64,000 nucleotides of DNA from Paludibacter sp. (GCA_010365115.1 JAAFGX010000012.1:1-64000); one strand, 5' to 3'. Positions 54,860-63,910 are shown, counted from the first letter of the stretch. Numbers and translations are program-made. The notes: generated by a model not told the origin, from the sequence alone.

Positions 54860-55327
54860 CTAACGCAAACGATTAAGTGACTTCACCAACGCTTCATCTT
54901 TTCCAATTGCTCTGATTGCCAAAATATTCAAAATTATATTTACTAATGGAAAAGCTGTTACAATGCGTAAACTCCAATCGGTATGCAAGTTCTGTCCGGC
55001 AAACCATAAATATATAAACAACAATCCATAATAACCGGCCATTAATACTATATTGAAAATTGAAAGTCGAATTTGAATAATTCTTCTTTTATATAAAAAA
55101 ATGGTAATAAATGAAATCACGGGTACCATTGCTGCAATTGCAGTTAATCCCCAAACACTTGATTGATATATATTTCCAGTCGGATTTATCAAAAATATAC
55201 CTTTATAATTTACAATGTACATTGATAAATCAATTTTGTTAAATAAATCGGCAACTGGCGAAAACAATGTAATGCCCGAAAGTATTACAATTGTAAGTAA
55301 ATAAATTGTTTGAATTCTTTGAATCAT
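54860..55327 (-). CDS. DUF4293 membrane protein
   Basis: The 155 residues form four membrane helices and start MIQRIQTIYLLTIVILSGIT, the standard start of the Bacteroidota DUF4293 family, ending in the RAIGKDEALVKSLNRLR tail. The function is unknown. It lies downstream of the sugar-nucleotide genes on the same strand but after a 111-bp gap. Confidence 0.88.
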   Translation of the reverse strand: MIQRIQTIYLLTIVILSGITLFSPVADLFNKIDLSMYIVNYKGIFLINPTGNIYQSSVWGLTAIAAMVPVISFITIFLYKRRIIQIRLSIFNIVLMAGYYGLLFIYLWFAGQNLHTDWSLRIVTAFPLVNIILNILAIRAIGKDEALVKSLNRLR

Positions 55328-55438
55328 AATTGATGATTTTTTCTTCTCGAAATGTCTTCTCCAAGAGTCAGTAACGAGTTTCTAATTGTTTAAAAATTTT
55401 CTATCCTTCTAAACCTTTTTAGAGAAATTCTTCGAAGA

Positions 55439-56458
55439 TTATTTTTTCCATTGAGCATCACGAACCGCATAAATGCGTTCAATAATATCCACAACTTTTA
55501 AACCTTCCAAAACATTTGTTGTAATATTTCCTTTGTCGGTAAGCTTTTCAATGACATTTTCAATTACATAATGATGATTTTGAGCAGAACCTTTATACAA
55601 ACCATAATCGTTAGGTGGATTTGAAGGAGCTAATTGTGGCATTACATAATCTTTTATATGACAGTAAGTTACTTCATTCATATATTGTCCTGCAACTTTT
55701 ACCGTTCCTTTCGAGCCAATAATTGTAATGCTACTTTCCAGGTTTGTATCCCAAATAGAAGTGGAGTAATTCAAACTGCCCATACCTCCGTTAATGAAAT
55801 CAAAAGTAACCACACCACTATCTTCAAAATCAGTTAGTTCTTTGTGATTAAAATCAGCAAAATTTCCTCTAATATTCTGAACATCACCAAAAAGCCAATA
55901 CATAATATCAATAAAGTGCGAAAACTGAGTGAATAATGTGCCACCATCGAGCTTTGCATCACCGTGCCAATTTCCCTTTTTATAATAACGATCGTCACGA
56001 TTCCAGTAACAATCCAATTTTACCATGAATATTTCACCAAGTGTATTATTATCAGCCAATTCTTTCAACCAAACCGATGGCGGTGAATAACGATTTTGCA
56101 TTACACTAAAAACATGTTTCGACATTTCAAGAGATTTGAATAATATCTTTTCAGCATCCACTTTCGTCAAAGCAATGGGTTTTTCGAGAACAACATGTTT
56201 TTTTGCTTGAAGTGCTTTTATGGCATATTCTGCATGAAATCCGTTTGGAGTACAGATATTTACAACATCAATATCTAAATCAGCTGCAATTAAATCCTCG
56301 AATTTTGTAAAGTAAGCTTCATCAATTTCTCCTAATCCAATTTCTTCTTTTGGTAACACATCGCAAACAGCAACTAATGTTGATTCTGGATTTCGTCGAA
56401 TCATTTCAGCATGGCGTTTTCCTATATGTCCTTGTCCAATTACTGCAAATTTTATCAT
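55439..56458 (-). CDS. wlbA: Gfo/Idh/MocA-family sugar-nucleotide dehydrogenase (WbpB/WlbA-like)
   Basis: The 339 residues have an NAD motif (FAVIGQGHIGKRHAEMIRRN), VVNICTPNGFHAEYAIKALQ and the EKPIAL catalytic Lys segment near residue 95, and then GGTLFTQFSHFIDIMYWLFG with the conserved Asp/His. With the acetyltransferase and aminotransferase beside it, it should oxidise C3 of UDP-N-acetylglucosaminuronate. The start lies 18 bp after the acetyltransferase stop. Confidence 0.85.
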   Translation of the reverse strand: MIKFAVIGQGHIGKRHAEMIRRNPESTLVAVCDVLPKEEIGLGEIDEAYFTKFEDLIAADLDIDVVNICTPNGFHAEYAIKALQAKKHVVLEKPIALTKVDAEKILFKSLEMSKHVFSVMQNRYSPPSVWLKELADNNTLGEIFMVKLDCYWNRDDRYYKKGNWHGDAKLDGGTLFTQFSHFIDIMYWLFGDVQNIRGNFADFNHKELTDFEDSGVVTFDFINGGMGSLNYSTSIWDTNLESSITIIGSKGTVKVAGQYMNEVTYCHIKDYVMPQLAPSNPPNDYGLYKGSAQNHHYVIENVIEKLTDKGNITTNVLEGLKVVDIIERIYAVRDAQWKK

Positions 56459-56476
56459 CTCTTTCTGATCTTTTAA

Positions 56477-57049
56477 TTATTTTATTCGTTTTACTAGTTC
56501 TTGTTGTAAAAGATATTCTTGTCCTGTTTCCGGACAAATAGCCTTTCCAGAATTATCAAAATGCAATTTGTGTCCATTTTCACTTACCCAACCTATTTGG
56601 TGAGCCGGATTTCCAACTACTAATGCATAGGGTTTTACTTCTTTGGTAATTACTGCCCCTGCTCCTATCAATGCATATTCTCCAATTTCATTTCCACAAA
56701 CAACAGTAGCATTTGCCCCAATGCTGGCTCCCTTTCGTACAATGGTTTCGGCATACTCATTTTTTCGATTCACATGGCTCCGTGGATTGATCACATTGGT
56801 AAAGACCATCGAAGGCCCCAAAAAAACATCATCCTCGCAAATAACTCCAGTATAGACAGATACATTGTTTTGTATCTTCACATTTCTCCCGAGTTTCACT
56901 TCAGGCGAAATTACTACATTTTGACCGATATTGCAACTTTCGCCAATATAGCAACCCGTCATAATATGGGAAAAATGCCAGATTTTAGTGCCGGCTCCTA
57001 TTTCACAATTTTGATCTATAATGGCTGTATCGTGAGCAAAAAAATTCAT
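56477..57049 (-). CDS. wlbB: Left-handed beta-helix N-acetyltransferase (WbpD/WlbB-like)
   Basis: The 190 residues form hexapeptide repeats (CEIGAGTKIWHFSHIMTGCY, IGESCNIGQNVVI, LGRNVKIQNNVSVYTGVICE). They include the family's VFTNVINPRSHVNRKNEY loop and GAGAVITKEVKPYALVVGNP. The expected role is acetylation of the 3-amino group of UDP-GlcNAc3NA in the cytosol, after the aminotransferase step. Confidence 0.88.
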   Translation of the reverse strand: MNFFAHDTAIIDQNCEIGAGTKIWHFSHIMTGCYIGESCNIGQNVVISPEVKLGRNVKIQNNVSVYTGVICEDDVFLGPSMVFTNVINPRSHVNRKNEYAETIVRKGASIGANATVVCGNEIGEYALIGAGAVITKEVKPYALVVGNPAHQIGWVSENGHKLHFDNSGKAICPETGQEYLLQQELVKRIK

Positions 57050-57109
57050 ATTTATTATTTTAATAATTATCTACTAATCAAATGTTTATAAATTAATGAA
57101 ACATTTATC

Positions 57110-58237
57110 TTATTTACAAAATTCCAATACAGCCTTTGTTATAAATTCCAGTTGATCTTCAGACAATTCGGTATGCATTGGCAATGACATCACACATTCA
57201 CTAAGTTTCTCTGCAACAGGAAAATCACCAGCTTTATAACGTTCATCCTGATATGCTTTTTGAAAATGAAGTGGAACAGGATAATAAATCATAGCTGGAA
57301 TCGCTTTTTCTGCTAAATACTTTTGTAATTCTGCACGATTCACTCCATTTAATTTCAATGTATATTGATGAAAAACATGATTTGAATTGGCTGAACGAGT
57401 TGGAGTTATTAATTTTTCAGTTTGACCAAATGCTTTGTCATAATAATCAGCTGCAGTTCGACGAGCATTACAGTATTCATCCAAATGTTTTAATTTTACA
57501 TCCAATACAGCAGCCTGTATACTATCTAATCTGGAATTAACCCCGATGATATCGTGATAATAACGTACCACCATGCCATGATTGGATATGGCCCGCATCT
57601 TAGCGGCCAATTCATCATTGTTAGTGAAGATGGCACCACCATCACCAAAACATCCTAAGTTTTTGGAAGGAAAAAACGATGTACAACCAATATCTCCCAT
57701 ACAGCCCGATTGAATTTGTTGACCGTCAGAAAAAGTATAGGCCGAACCTATGGATTGACATGCATCTTCTATCACAAACAAATTGCTTTCTTTGGCTATC
57801 GATAAAATGGCTTCCATATCAGCATTTTGTCCAAAAAGATGAACCGGAACTAACGCTTTTGTGCGTGAAGTGATGGCTTTTTTGAGTGAATCGATGGAAA
57901 TATTAAACGTATCAAAATCAACATCTACCAGCACTGGTTTAAGACCCAACAAAGCCACTACTTCGGCAGTTGCAATAAATGTAAAAGTTGGTATAATCAC
58001 TTCATCACCAGGTTTTAGGTCCAGAACCATCAATGCAATTTGTAGTGCATCGGTTCCATTTCCGACAGGAATAACATGCTTTACATTTAAATATGTTTCA
58101 AGATTATGCTGAAAATCTGTTACTTTTCCACCCTTAATAAAAGTTGCACTATCAATTACTTCATGAATTCCAGCATCGACTTCTGTTTTTATTTTTTTGT
58201 ATTGACTTTTTAAGTCAACCATTTGAATGTTTTTCAT
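57110..58237 (-). CDS. wlbC: DegT/DnrJ/EryC1-family sugar aminotransferase (WbpE/WlbC-like)
   Basis: This PLP enzyme has 375 residues: MVDLKSQYKKIKTEVDAGIH start, GNGTDALQIALMVLDLKPGD, IEDACQSIGSAY with the PLP-binding Asp, and the Lys in GCTSFFPSKNLGCFGDGGAI near residue 187. It should transaminate the 3-keto sugar nucleotide with glutamate. Its start is only 3 bp after the ybbR stop, so the sugar genes ride on the nusB-yajC-ybbR transcript. Confidence 0.9.
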   Translation of the reverse strand: MKNIQMVDLKSQYKKIKTEVDAGIHEVIDSATFIKGGKVTDFQHNLETYLNVKHVIPVGNGTDALQIALMVLDLKPGDEVIIPTFTFIATAEVVALLGLKPVLVDVDFDTFNISIDSLKKAITSRTKALVPVHLFGQNADMEAILSIAKESNLFVIEDACQSIGSAYTFSDGQQIQSGCMGDIGCTSFFPSKNLGCFGDGGAIFTNNDELAAKMRAISNHGMVVRYYHDIIGVNSRLDSIQAAVLDVKLKHLDEYCNARRTAADYYDKAFGQTEKLITPTRSANSNHVFHQYTLKLNGVNRAELQKYLAEKAIPAMIYYPVPLHFQKAYQDERYKAGDFPVAEKLSECVMSLPMHTELSEDQLEFITKAVLEFCK

Positions 58238-58240
58238 AGT

Positions 58241-59233
58241 TTATTTCTCTTCCAAAATAAATTCCACTTCCTGAGGTGAAATTCGAAGACTTGATATATG
58301 AGTTGTGTTATTTATTACTTTAAGTTTTATCTTACTTGTTTTATTATTTTTAATATCATTATAATCAAGAAGAACTTGAATATCATTAATTTTATATGAA
58401 TTAAAATGACTCAATCCAACTGAATATGTAGCATTTACAACTGCAGGAAAGGTACGGATAGAAAGATGATTTGGGCAATTGATTTCAGTTATTGGAATCT
58501 GAATTTTCTTCTCAGTAAATAATTCCACAAAAATACTAACTTTAATTTCTTTGGTTGAATACCGAACAGAACGTTCAGGTTTTAACCTACAAATTAATAT
58601 GCTCGTATCACTTAGGTTTTTGAGTTCTTTTAATTCAGTACGAATTGACTTTAATTTATCCAGAGCACGTTTTGGTCCAAAAACTGTTACAGTTGAAGGT
58701 TCCAATAGTATTTTATCGCTTAAAATATATTGATGAGCCAATTCAATTTTTGATACAAATACAATTGGTAAGGTTTTCATACTCAATTTCTCATATTGTA
58801 CCAAAATTGAATCCGGTTGCACCTCCAAAATACTGGTAGTAGGCTGCAACTTCATGTACCTTTTAATTCTACCATTTAATTGGTCAGAAGTAATTAATAT
58901 CTCACCTTTTTGATAGAAAACTCTGCTTAAATCTATTGCCAATGGAGTTAATTGTGTGTGTGAGTAGGACAGAAGATGAAGTCCCTGATCTTTTACACTC
59001 AATGAAATTTTAGTTGGGGGAGAATTGGTAATTGCAATATTCTGAGGAATGCCTACATAGCGAATGGGTATGGAAATAGTTGTTTCACGATCTTTCCCCA
59101 GTGAGTTTACAAACCAAAAAGAACCGGACATAACAAGAAAAAGCAAAAAGCTTAATATATCTTTTGATAAAAAGAATGATTTAAGCTTTTCAATTTTAAA
59201 AATGTGTAACCTATTGCCGTTTTTTTCAGCCAT
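58241..59233 (-). CDS. ybbR: YbbR/CdaR-like domain protein
   Basis: The 330 residues have one N-terminal membrane helix (ILSFLLFLVMSGSFWFVNSL) and an extracytoplasmic part with YbbR-like repeats (IPIRYVGIPQNIAITNSPPT, ILLEPSTVTVFGPKRALDKL). In Firmicutes CdaR regulates the c-di-AMP cyclase CdaA; in Bacteroidota the role is not known. It lies between yajC (10 bp) and the aminotransferase gene (3 bp). Confidence 0.85.
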   Translation of the reverse strand: MAEKNGNRLHIFKIEKLKSFFLSKDILSFLLFLVMSGSFWFVNSLGKDRETTISIPIRYVGIPQNIAITNSPPTKISLSVKDQGLHLLSYSHTQLTPLAIDLSRVFYQKGEILITSDQLNGRIKRYMKLQPTTSILEVQPDSILVQYEKLSMKTLPIVFVSKIELAHQYILSDKILLEPSTVTVFGPKRALDKLKSIRTELKELKNLSDTSILICRLKPERSVRYSTKEIKVSIFVELFTEKKIQIPITEINCPNHLSIRTFPAVVNATYSVGLSHFNSYKINDIQVLLDYNDIKNNKTSKIKLKVINNTTHISSLRISPQEVEFILEEK

Positions 59234-59243
59234 ATCACCGAAC

Positions 59244-59576
59244 TTATTTTGCCGGAGTTTGAATATCTTCTGCTGTTACAAAAACAGAGTTTTTGTCTAC
59301 TTTAATACGAACATTTTCAGCTATTTCTACGATTATAGTAGTTTCTTTTATTTCTTTTACTTTTCCGTAAATTCCTCCAGAAGTAACTACTTTATCACCA
59401 ACTTGCATAGCTTCGCGTTGTTTTTTTATTTCCTTTTGACGTTTGCTTTGTGGACGAATCATAAAGAAATAAAATACCACAAAAATTAACACCATCATCA
59501 ATATTCCTGAGTAATTGCTTGCACCGCCAGCATCTGGAGCAGCAGTTGCCTGTAATAAAATGCTTAATAGATTCAT
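59244..59576 (-). CDS. yajC: Preprotein translocase accessory subunit YajC
   Basis: The 110 residues have one membrane helix (GILMMVLIFVVFYFFMIRPQ) ending in the FFMIRPQSKRQKE signature, then the conserved MQVGDKVVTSGGIYGKVKEI. It associates with SecDF in the inner membrane. It lies 41 bp after nusB in the same direction. Confidence 0.96.
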   Translation of the reverse strand: MNLLSILLQATAAPDAGGASNYSGILMMVLIFVVFYFFMIRPQSKRQKEIKKQREAMQVGDKVVTSGGIYGKVKEIKETTIIVEIAENVRIKVDKNSVFVTAEDIQTPAK

Positions 59577-59617
59577 CTTTTTATTTTTTTAAATTTATAA
59601 TTGCAAATATAATAGAT

Positions 59618-60568
59618 TTATTTCTTATTATCAGTAAACATCACTACTTTAATCAATTTATTTTCCTTTTTCAGTTGAGTTACAATGTTATCGAGAACCC
59701 CGTTAATAAAAGTACCGCTTTTTTCGGTACTATATGTTTTGGCAATTTCAATGTATTCGTTCAAAGTAACGTTTACGGGGATGGTTGGAAAATCAAATAA
59801 TTCTGCTAACGCCACTTCCATAATGACAATATCCATAAAGGCTATACGATCAATTTCCCAGTTTTTGGTATTGGCATCAATCATTTCGCGATAAGAAGCC
59901 CCTTTAGTCAACACACTTCGTATCAATTTGGTAGCAAACTGAGCATCTTCTTCATCTTTAAACATCGGTAACAATGGTTGTTCATCGCCATTTAACTGAT
60001 CAAAACGTTTTATCGTTTTAATGATAAAACTCACCACCATTTCAATATCATCTGTCCAGTATATATTCTGGTCCTGAATTGAATCATCAAGGTCTTCGCT
60101 TTGTAAAATTATTTTCTTAAAAATTTTACGCCAAACATCTTTATCAGCAGCATAATCAACCGAAGGAGCATTCATATACTCCATATAAAAATCGGTTGAA
60201 ACAATTTCTTCAAATAATACTTTTATGATTTCCGAATCGTTTACCCATGAGAGTTTTCGAGCAGTCAAATATTCATTAAATTGCACATTTTTTGAAAGTT
60301 GTGCAATGAAAGAGTTGTCGATAAAACGTGTGTTGGGATTTAAATCTTCAGATGTTGGACGAAGTCTGTTTCGTTTTGTTTCAATCCTTTCTGCTGAGAA
60401 TCGGGTAATTTCGATTGACAATTTAAGGAGATGAAAATACAAATCGTAGGTTTTTTCAATACTGTGAAACAATTCTTTTTCGGCAACCGGCAACGATTTG
60501 CTGTCGCTTTTATAATAAGAATATAAGATTTGTACAATCTTAATGCGTAATAATGCTCGATTAATCAT
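59618..60568 (-). CDS. nusB: Transcription antitermination factor NusB, long form
   Basis: The 316 residues are twice the E. coli length (139). The last 130 residues hold the NusB core (FATKLIRSVLTKGASYREMI, NWEIDRIAFMDIVIMEVALA, VTLNEYIEIAKTYSTEKSGT, FINGVLDNIV). The first half, starting MINRALLRIKIVQILYSYYK, is an extra helical part typical of Bacteroidota. It binds boxA RNA with NusE in rRNA antitermination. It heads the nusB-yajC-ybbR-sugar operon. Confidence 0.95.
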   Translation of the reverse strand: MINRALLRIKIVQILYSYYKSDSKSLPVAEKELFHSIEKTYDLYFHLLKLSIEITRFSAERIETKRNRLRPTSEDLNPNTRFIDNSFIAQLSKNVQFNEYLTARKLSWVNDSEIIKVLFEEIVSTDFYMEYMNAPSVDYAADKDVWRKIFKKIILQSEDLDDSIQDQNIYWTDDIEMVVSFIIKTIKRFDQLNGDEQPLLPMFKDEEDAQFATKLIRSVLTKGASYREMIDANTKNWEIDRIAFMDIVIMEVALAELFDFPTIPVNVTLNEYIEIAKTYSTEKSGTFINGVLDNIVTQLKKENKLIKVVMFTDNKK

Positions 60569-60655
60569 AAAATACAGTGAACGCTTTTTTTAATGCATAA
60601 TTCTGAATGCACAATTCATATAGAATAAAATTGTAGCCAACTTCAAATTTGACTG

Positions 60656-60663
60656 CAAAGATA
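60656..60663 (-). promoter_or_regulatory. nusB operon promoter -7 box
   Basis: TATCTTTG on the minus strand, 88 bp ahead of nusB. AATGCATAATTCTGAATGCA-type repeat words lie in the leader (60590-60625). Confidence 0.6.
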
Positions 60664-60743
60664 CTACTTTTTCGGTGAATTTTTATATGAAAAACTACAG
60701 CCGAAATCTTAAATCTCAATAAAATATTTGAATTGTAAATTAT

Positions 60744-61139
60744 TCAAATTATCCATGGAAATCGGAAGCACGATTCATTGTATAAACAATAATCGGCTAT
60801 TCCATTCACAGCAAGTGTTTTTATCAATGCAGCATCAGAAAGTAATTCCTTCGCAAACGTAAGGGTTGTGCCTGTTTTCACTCTATCATCAACCAATAAA
60901 ATTCGTTTATTTTTAAAATCGAAATCAATTTCAGCTAATAATTTTGGCTTGTCATAAAGTTTGTTTTGCATTGCATCACGTAAATTTAACTTTAAAAGAT
61001 GATATTCACAGCCCAATCGTTGATTAATCATTGCTGCGGGAATAATACCACCATTTGCAATAGCCACCACCAAGTCAAATTTCTCGTGTATTTCTATTGC
61101 CCTAACACGCTCCAGCACATCTTCAAAAGTCTTCCCCAT
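60744..61139 (-). CDS. Phosphoribosyltransferase-family protein
   Basis: The 131 residues show the PRPP-binding loop ILLVDDRVKTGTTLTFAKEL near residue 80 and an N-terminal FDLVVAIANGGIIPAAMINQ, so the PRTase fold is complete. It is short and lacks a clear base-specificity hood. It follows the ECF S-component gene by 24 bp, which hints at salvage of an imported base or nucleoside-like compound. Confidence 0.8.
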   Translation of the reverse strand: MGKTFEDVLERVRAIEIHEKFDLVVAIANGGIIPAAMINQRLGCEYHLLKLNLRDAMQNKLYDKPKLLAEIDFDFKNKRILLVDDRVKTGTTLTFAKELLSDAALIKTLAVNGIADYCLYNESCFRFPWII

Positions 61140-61163
61140 TATAAATTTGAAATTTTCAACTAA

Positions 61164-61673
61164 TTACTTTTTCGAAATAGCTTTCAACAATAAAAATCCA
61201 CCCAGCAATTGAAGCAACATGCCCGGAAATCCTATTCTAATATCTTGCATAGCTGCTACAAAACTGCCGGTAATCAACAATTCTGCTATCATACCAACTC
61301 CCTGATAAAAAAGAATCACCAACAACAAACTTTGTAATTTTATTTCTTTGGTGCGTTGTGCCATATAACTAGCTGCAAAAGCTAATAATCCGGATTTAAT
61401 AAGAATGATTGGCAACATCTCGACAGCAGGCATACCAAAAAGTAAATGATTGATAATGGGAGAAGCTACAGCAGTTAGCAATCCGGTGAAGAAACCATAT
61501 TTATAGGCTGCAATCAAAGTGAAGAAATAGATAGGCAACAACATTTGTCCACCAGAAGGAAGTAAATGACAAAGTTGAGGTAGTATAATATTACCTGCCA
61601 CAAAAAGTGATGCAAACACATAAGACTTAACATCAATGGCTTTGAGCGAATAAAGTTTAATTGTAGATTCCAT
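61164..61673 (-). CDS. ECF transporter S-component
   Basis: The 169 residues have five or six membrane helices with the S-component pattern: FASLFVAGNIILPQLCHLLP, GQMLLPIYFFTLIAAYKYGF, LTAVASPIINHLLFGMP. Such proteins bind a vitamin or base and use shared EcfAA'T energy modules, which are not in this window. The substrate is unknown. The partner phosphoribosyltransferase suggests a nucleobase or pyrimidine-like ligand. Confidence 0.78.
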   Translation of the reverse strand: MESTIKLYSLKAIDVKSYVFASLFVAGNIILPQLCHLLPSGGQMLLPIYFFTLIAAYKYGFFTGLLTAVASPIINHLLFGMPAVEMLPIILIKSGLLAFAASYMAQRTKEIKLQSLLLVILFYQGVGMIAELLITGSFVAAMQDIRIGFPGMLLQLLGGFLLLKAISKK

Positions 61674-62184
61674 GATTTGATATTGTTTTAAATGATTTAT
61701 ATTGATATTAGTAAATAAATAAACGTTTTGTTAGTAAACTTGTTGGTTATAATAACAATTCTTATTAATATTAAATTGTGTGACAAAAATAAGATATTTT
61801 TTGCATTTTGGTTCAATTCAAAAGTGAAAAATCATTTAAATGGATGTACTACGAATTATTTTCAAGTTTGTATATAAAAATTAAAAAAGATAAGGTCTTC
61901 TATTGTATTGAATTATATGATTTTATAAAATTTATTTCATCTTACAAATACTTGATCGAACTGGGTAATATGCTTTTTTTGAAAACCAAATAGTTTAAAC
62001 TGATTGAAAATATCTGAATCCAATACTGTACAAATGAAAATTTAATATTTTATTTGACAATAAAATAACAAAAAACCTTTTTTTGTTTGATATATTCAAA
62101 AAAAATACAGAAATTTGAGGATTCAAAAGTAATTCATAAATCAAAGATTCAAAATTAACAATTATTTGAAATATCACTAGCATT
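61674..62184. other. AT-rich gap without a convincing gene
   Basis: This lies between the divergent ECF S-component and DUF3276 genes. TATTTTTG on the minus strand (61784-61791) may be the -7 box of the S-component gene. A 61-codon open frame at 61808-61993 has no recognisable features. I see no riboswitch fold. Confidence 0.55.
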
Positions 62185-62577
62185 ATGGAAGTAGAGAAAA
62201 GAAAAATTGAGATTGAGAAAAAAGACAACGAGATTATTTATTCAAAAGCCATTAAGGCCGGTAAACGAATCTATTATCTTGATGTAAAGAAAAGTAGAAA
62301 CGATGATTTGTTTTTGGCAATAACCGAAAGCAAAAAAAAAGTTGTTGGTTCAGATGAAGATGCTAAGGTAACCTACGAAAAACATAAGATATTCCTCTAT
62401 AAAGAAGACTTCGACAAGTTTATGGAAGGTATGGAAGATGTGGTTAGTTTTATCAAACGCGAACAAGGCGAAACTCCACAACGTGAGTATAAAACGTCAG
62501 AAACGACTGAGTCGAATGAAACTGAAGCAGTTGATGAGTCAAAATCAAAAAGTTTTTTTGATAAATTTAAATTCTAA
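62185..62577 (+). CDS. DUF3276 PUR-alpha-like nucleic-acid-binding protein
   Basis: The 130 residues contain the PUR-like repeat: NEIIYSKAIKAGKRIYYLDV, KKSRNDDLFLAITESKKKVV and KHKIFLYKEDFDKFMEGMED, preceded by a charged start and followed by an acidic tail ending FFDKFKF. Bacterial PUR proteins bind single-stranded DNA or RNA. The family is widespread in Bacteroidota and its cellular role is not settled. Confidence 0.9.
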   Translation: MEVEKRKIEIEKKDNEIIYSKAIKAGKRIYYLDVKKSRNDDLFLAITESKKKVVGSDEDAKVTYEKHKIFLYKEDFDKFMEGMEDVVSFIKREQGETPQREYKTSETTESNETEAVDESKSKSFFDKFKF

Positions 62578-62608
62578 TATCTTATCTGATTAAAGAACAG
62601 AGAATCAG

Positions 62609-62645
62609 GAACAAAGTCAATTTTAAACTTTGTTCTTTGTTCTTT
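62609..62645 (+). terminator. Hairpin after the DUF3276 gene
   Basis: GAACAAAGT and ACTTTGTTC flank a 9-nt loop, followed by TTTGTTCTTTGTTTTT made of TTCTTTG repeats. It is a probable terminator, directly ahead of the aldolase gene. Confidence 0.6.
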
Positions 62646-62670
62646 GTTTTTTTGTCTTTATTCAATTCAA

Positions 62671-63687
62671 ATGAAATCTTTTGCAAGCGATAATTATTCT
62701 GGAATTCATCCGGAAATCTTTGAAGCCATTCAACAGGCTAACAGTCAACACCAAATATCGTATGGTGATGATGATTTTACAACAGAAGCCAACCTGCTTT
62801 TTAAAAATTTATTTGGGAGTGTAGAAGTTCTTTATGCTTTTAATGGTACAGGGGCGAATATTATTTGCCTAAAATGTTGCACATTACCCTTTCAGGCAGT
62901 GATTTGTACTGAATATGCACACATTCATGTTGACGAATGTGGTGCGCCAACACAAAGCATAGGCTGCTCCCTCCTACCCGTTTCCACCATTGATGGTAAA
63001 TTAACACCAGAATTGATCAAACCTTTTTTAAACCGAATTGGAAACGTTCATAATACTCAACCTAAAGTAATTTCAATCAGTCAAAGTACCGAACTAGGAA
63101 CCGTATATTCTATTGAAGAGCTAAAAAGATTGTGCAATTTTGCACATTCAAACAATTTATATGTGCATCTGGATGGTGCACGTATTTCCAATGCTGTTGC
63201 TGCATTGGGAGTTAGCATGAAAGAAGCAACTGTAGATTGTGGTATTGACATTATGAGCTTCGGAGGAACAAAAAATGGTTTGATGTTGGGAGAAGCAGTG
63301 CTCATTTTCAACAATGAACTTAAAGCCAATGCACCTTACTTCCAGAAACAATCTGCACAACTTTATTCGAAAAACCGTTTTATTGCAGCACAATTCAAGT
63401 CTTTATTAAGCAATGACTTATGGTTTAGAATGGCAATGAATGCTAATAAAATGGCCAAATTATTAGCATCAGAAATTAGCAAACTTCCGAATGTGAAAAT
63501 TACAAGGCAAGTTGATGCTAATGCAGTTTTTGTAATAATACCAGTCAATGTAATAGAACCATTGCGCAAGTTGTACCCGTTTTACGAATGGGATGCACAA
63601 ACCCACGAACAACGTTGGATGTGTTCGTTTGATACCACCGAAGAAGATGTCAATGAATTTGTAGATAAACTGAAGGAATTGCTGTAA
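62671..63687 (+). CDS. ltaE: Low-specificity threonine aldolase
   Basis: Started at ATG 62671 (MKSFASDNYSGIHPEIFEAI), 338 residues. An in-frame TTG at 62644 lies in the terminator tail. This PLP enzyme cleaves threonine to glycine and acetaldehyde. Family marks: YGDDDFTTEANLLFKNLFG, the active-site His in EYAHIHVDECGAP, LYVHLDGARISNAVAALG and the PLP Lys in DIMSFGGTKNGLMLGEAV near residue 200. It converges on tRNA-Thr. Confidence 0.92.
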   Translation: MKSFASDNYSGIHPEIFEAIQQANSQHQISYGDDDFTTEANLLFKNLFGSVEVLYAFNGTGANIICLKCCTLPFQAVICTEYAHIHVDECGAPTQSIGCSLLPVSTIDGKLTPELIKPFLNRIGNVHNTQPKVISISQSTELGTVYSIEELKRLCNFAHSNNLYVHLDGARISNAVAALGVSMKEATVDCGIDIMSFGGTKNGLMLGEAVLIFNNELKANAPYFQKQSAQLYSKNRFIAAQFKSLLSNDLWFRMAMNANKMAKLLASEISKLPNVKITRQVDANAVFVIIPVNVIEPLRKLYPFYEWDAQTHEQRWMCSFDTTEEDVNEFVDKLKELL

Positions 63688-63692
63688 AAAAG

Positions 63693-63729
63693 AAAAAATC
63701 TGTTTCGATAAACGAAACAGATTTTTTTT
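63693..63729. terminator. Bidirectional terminator of ltaE and tRNA-Thr
   Basis: AAAAAATCTGTTTCG and CGAAACAGATTTTTT flank ATAAA. A and T runs on both sides serve both directions. Confidence 0.9.
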
Positions 63730-63730
63730 G

Positions 63731-63804
63731 AGCCTCTTGTCGGATTCGAACCAACGACCCCGAGATTACAAATCACGTGCTCTGGCCAACTGAGCTAAAG
63801 AGGC
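63731..63804 (-). tRNA. tRNA-Thr (anticodon UGU)
   Basis: Minus strand: acceptor GCCTCTT with AAGAGGC plus T73, T8-A9, D arm GCTCAGTTGGCCAGAGC, anticodon loop TTTGTAA (TGT), T-loop GTTCGAATC. The anticodon stem CGTGA/TCTCG has one T-T mismatch. CCA is not encoded. It is 3 nt downstream of the SRP RNA. Confidence 0.94.
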
Positions 63805-63807
63805 AAA

Positions 63808-63907
63808 CGGGTAAGCACCCTACATCGCACCGCTACGACCTTTTACCCTTGCTGCGGTCAAGCCCTGGGGGAGTTCAAAGGGAGCTGGTCGTGTAGGACT
63901 TACCCGG
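63808..63907 (-). ncRNA. ffs: Small signal recognition particle RNA (4.5S)
   Basis: The minus strand begins CCGGGTAAGTCCTACACGACC and its end, GGTCGTAGCGGTGCGATGTA plus GGGTGCTTACCCG, pairs with it as a rod. The central part CCCCCAGGGC...CGCAGCAAGGGTAA holds the Ffh-binding CAGG and AGCA internal loops. The RNA works with Ffh and FtsY in co-translational membrane targeting. It has a strong promoter just upstream and no terminator before tRNA-Thr. Confidence 0.93.
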
Positions 63908-63910
63908 GCA

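Noticed and set aside
61808-61993. 61-codon ORF from a TTG start
   Set aside because: Its composition is that of random AT-rich sequence; no family, signal peptide or promoter is evident.
63582-63776. 64-codon minus-strand ORF near the window end
   Set aside because: It is antisense to the threonine aldolase end and runs over tRNA-Thr and the terminator.
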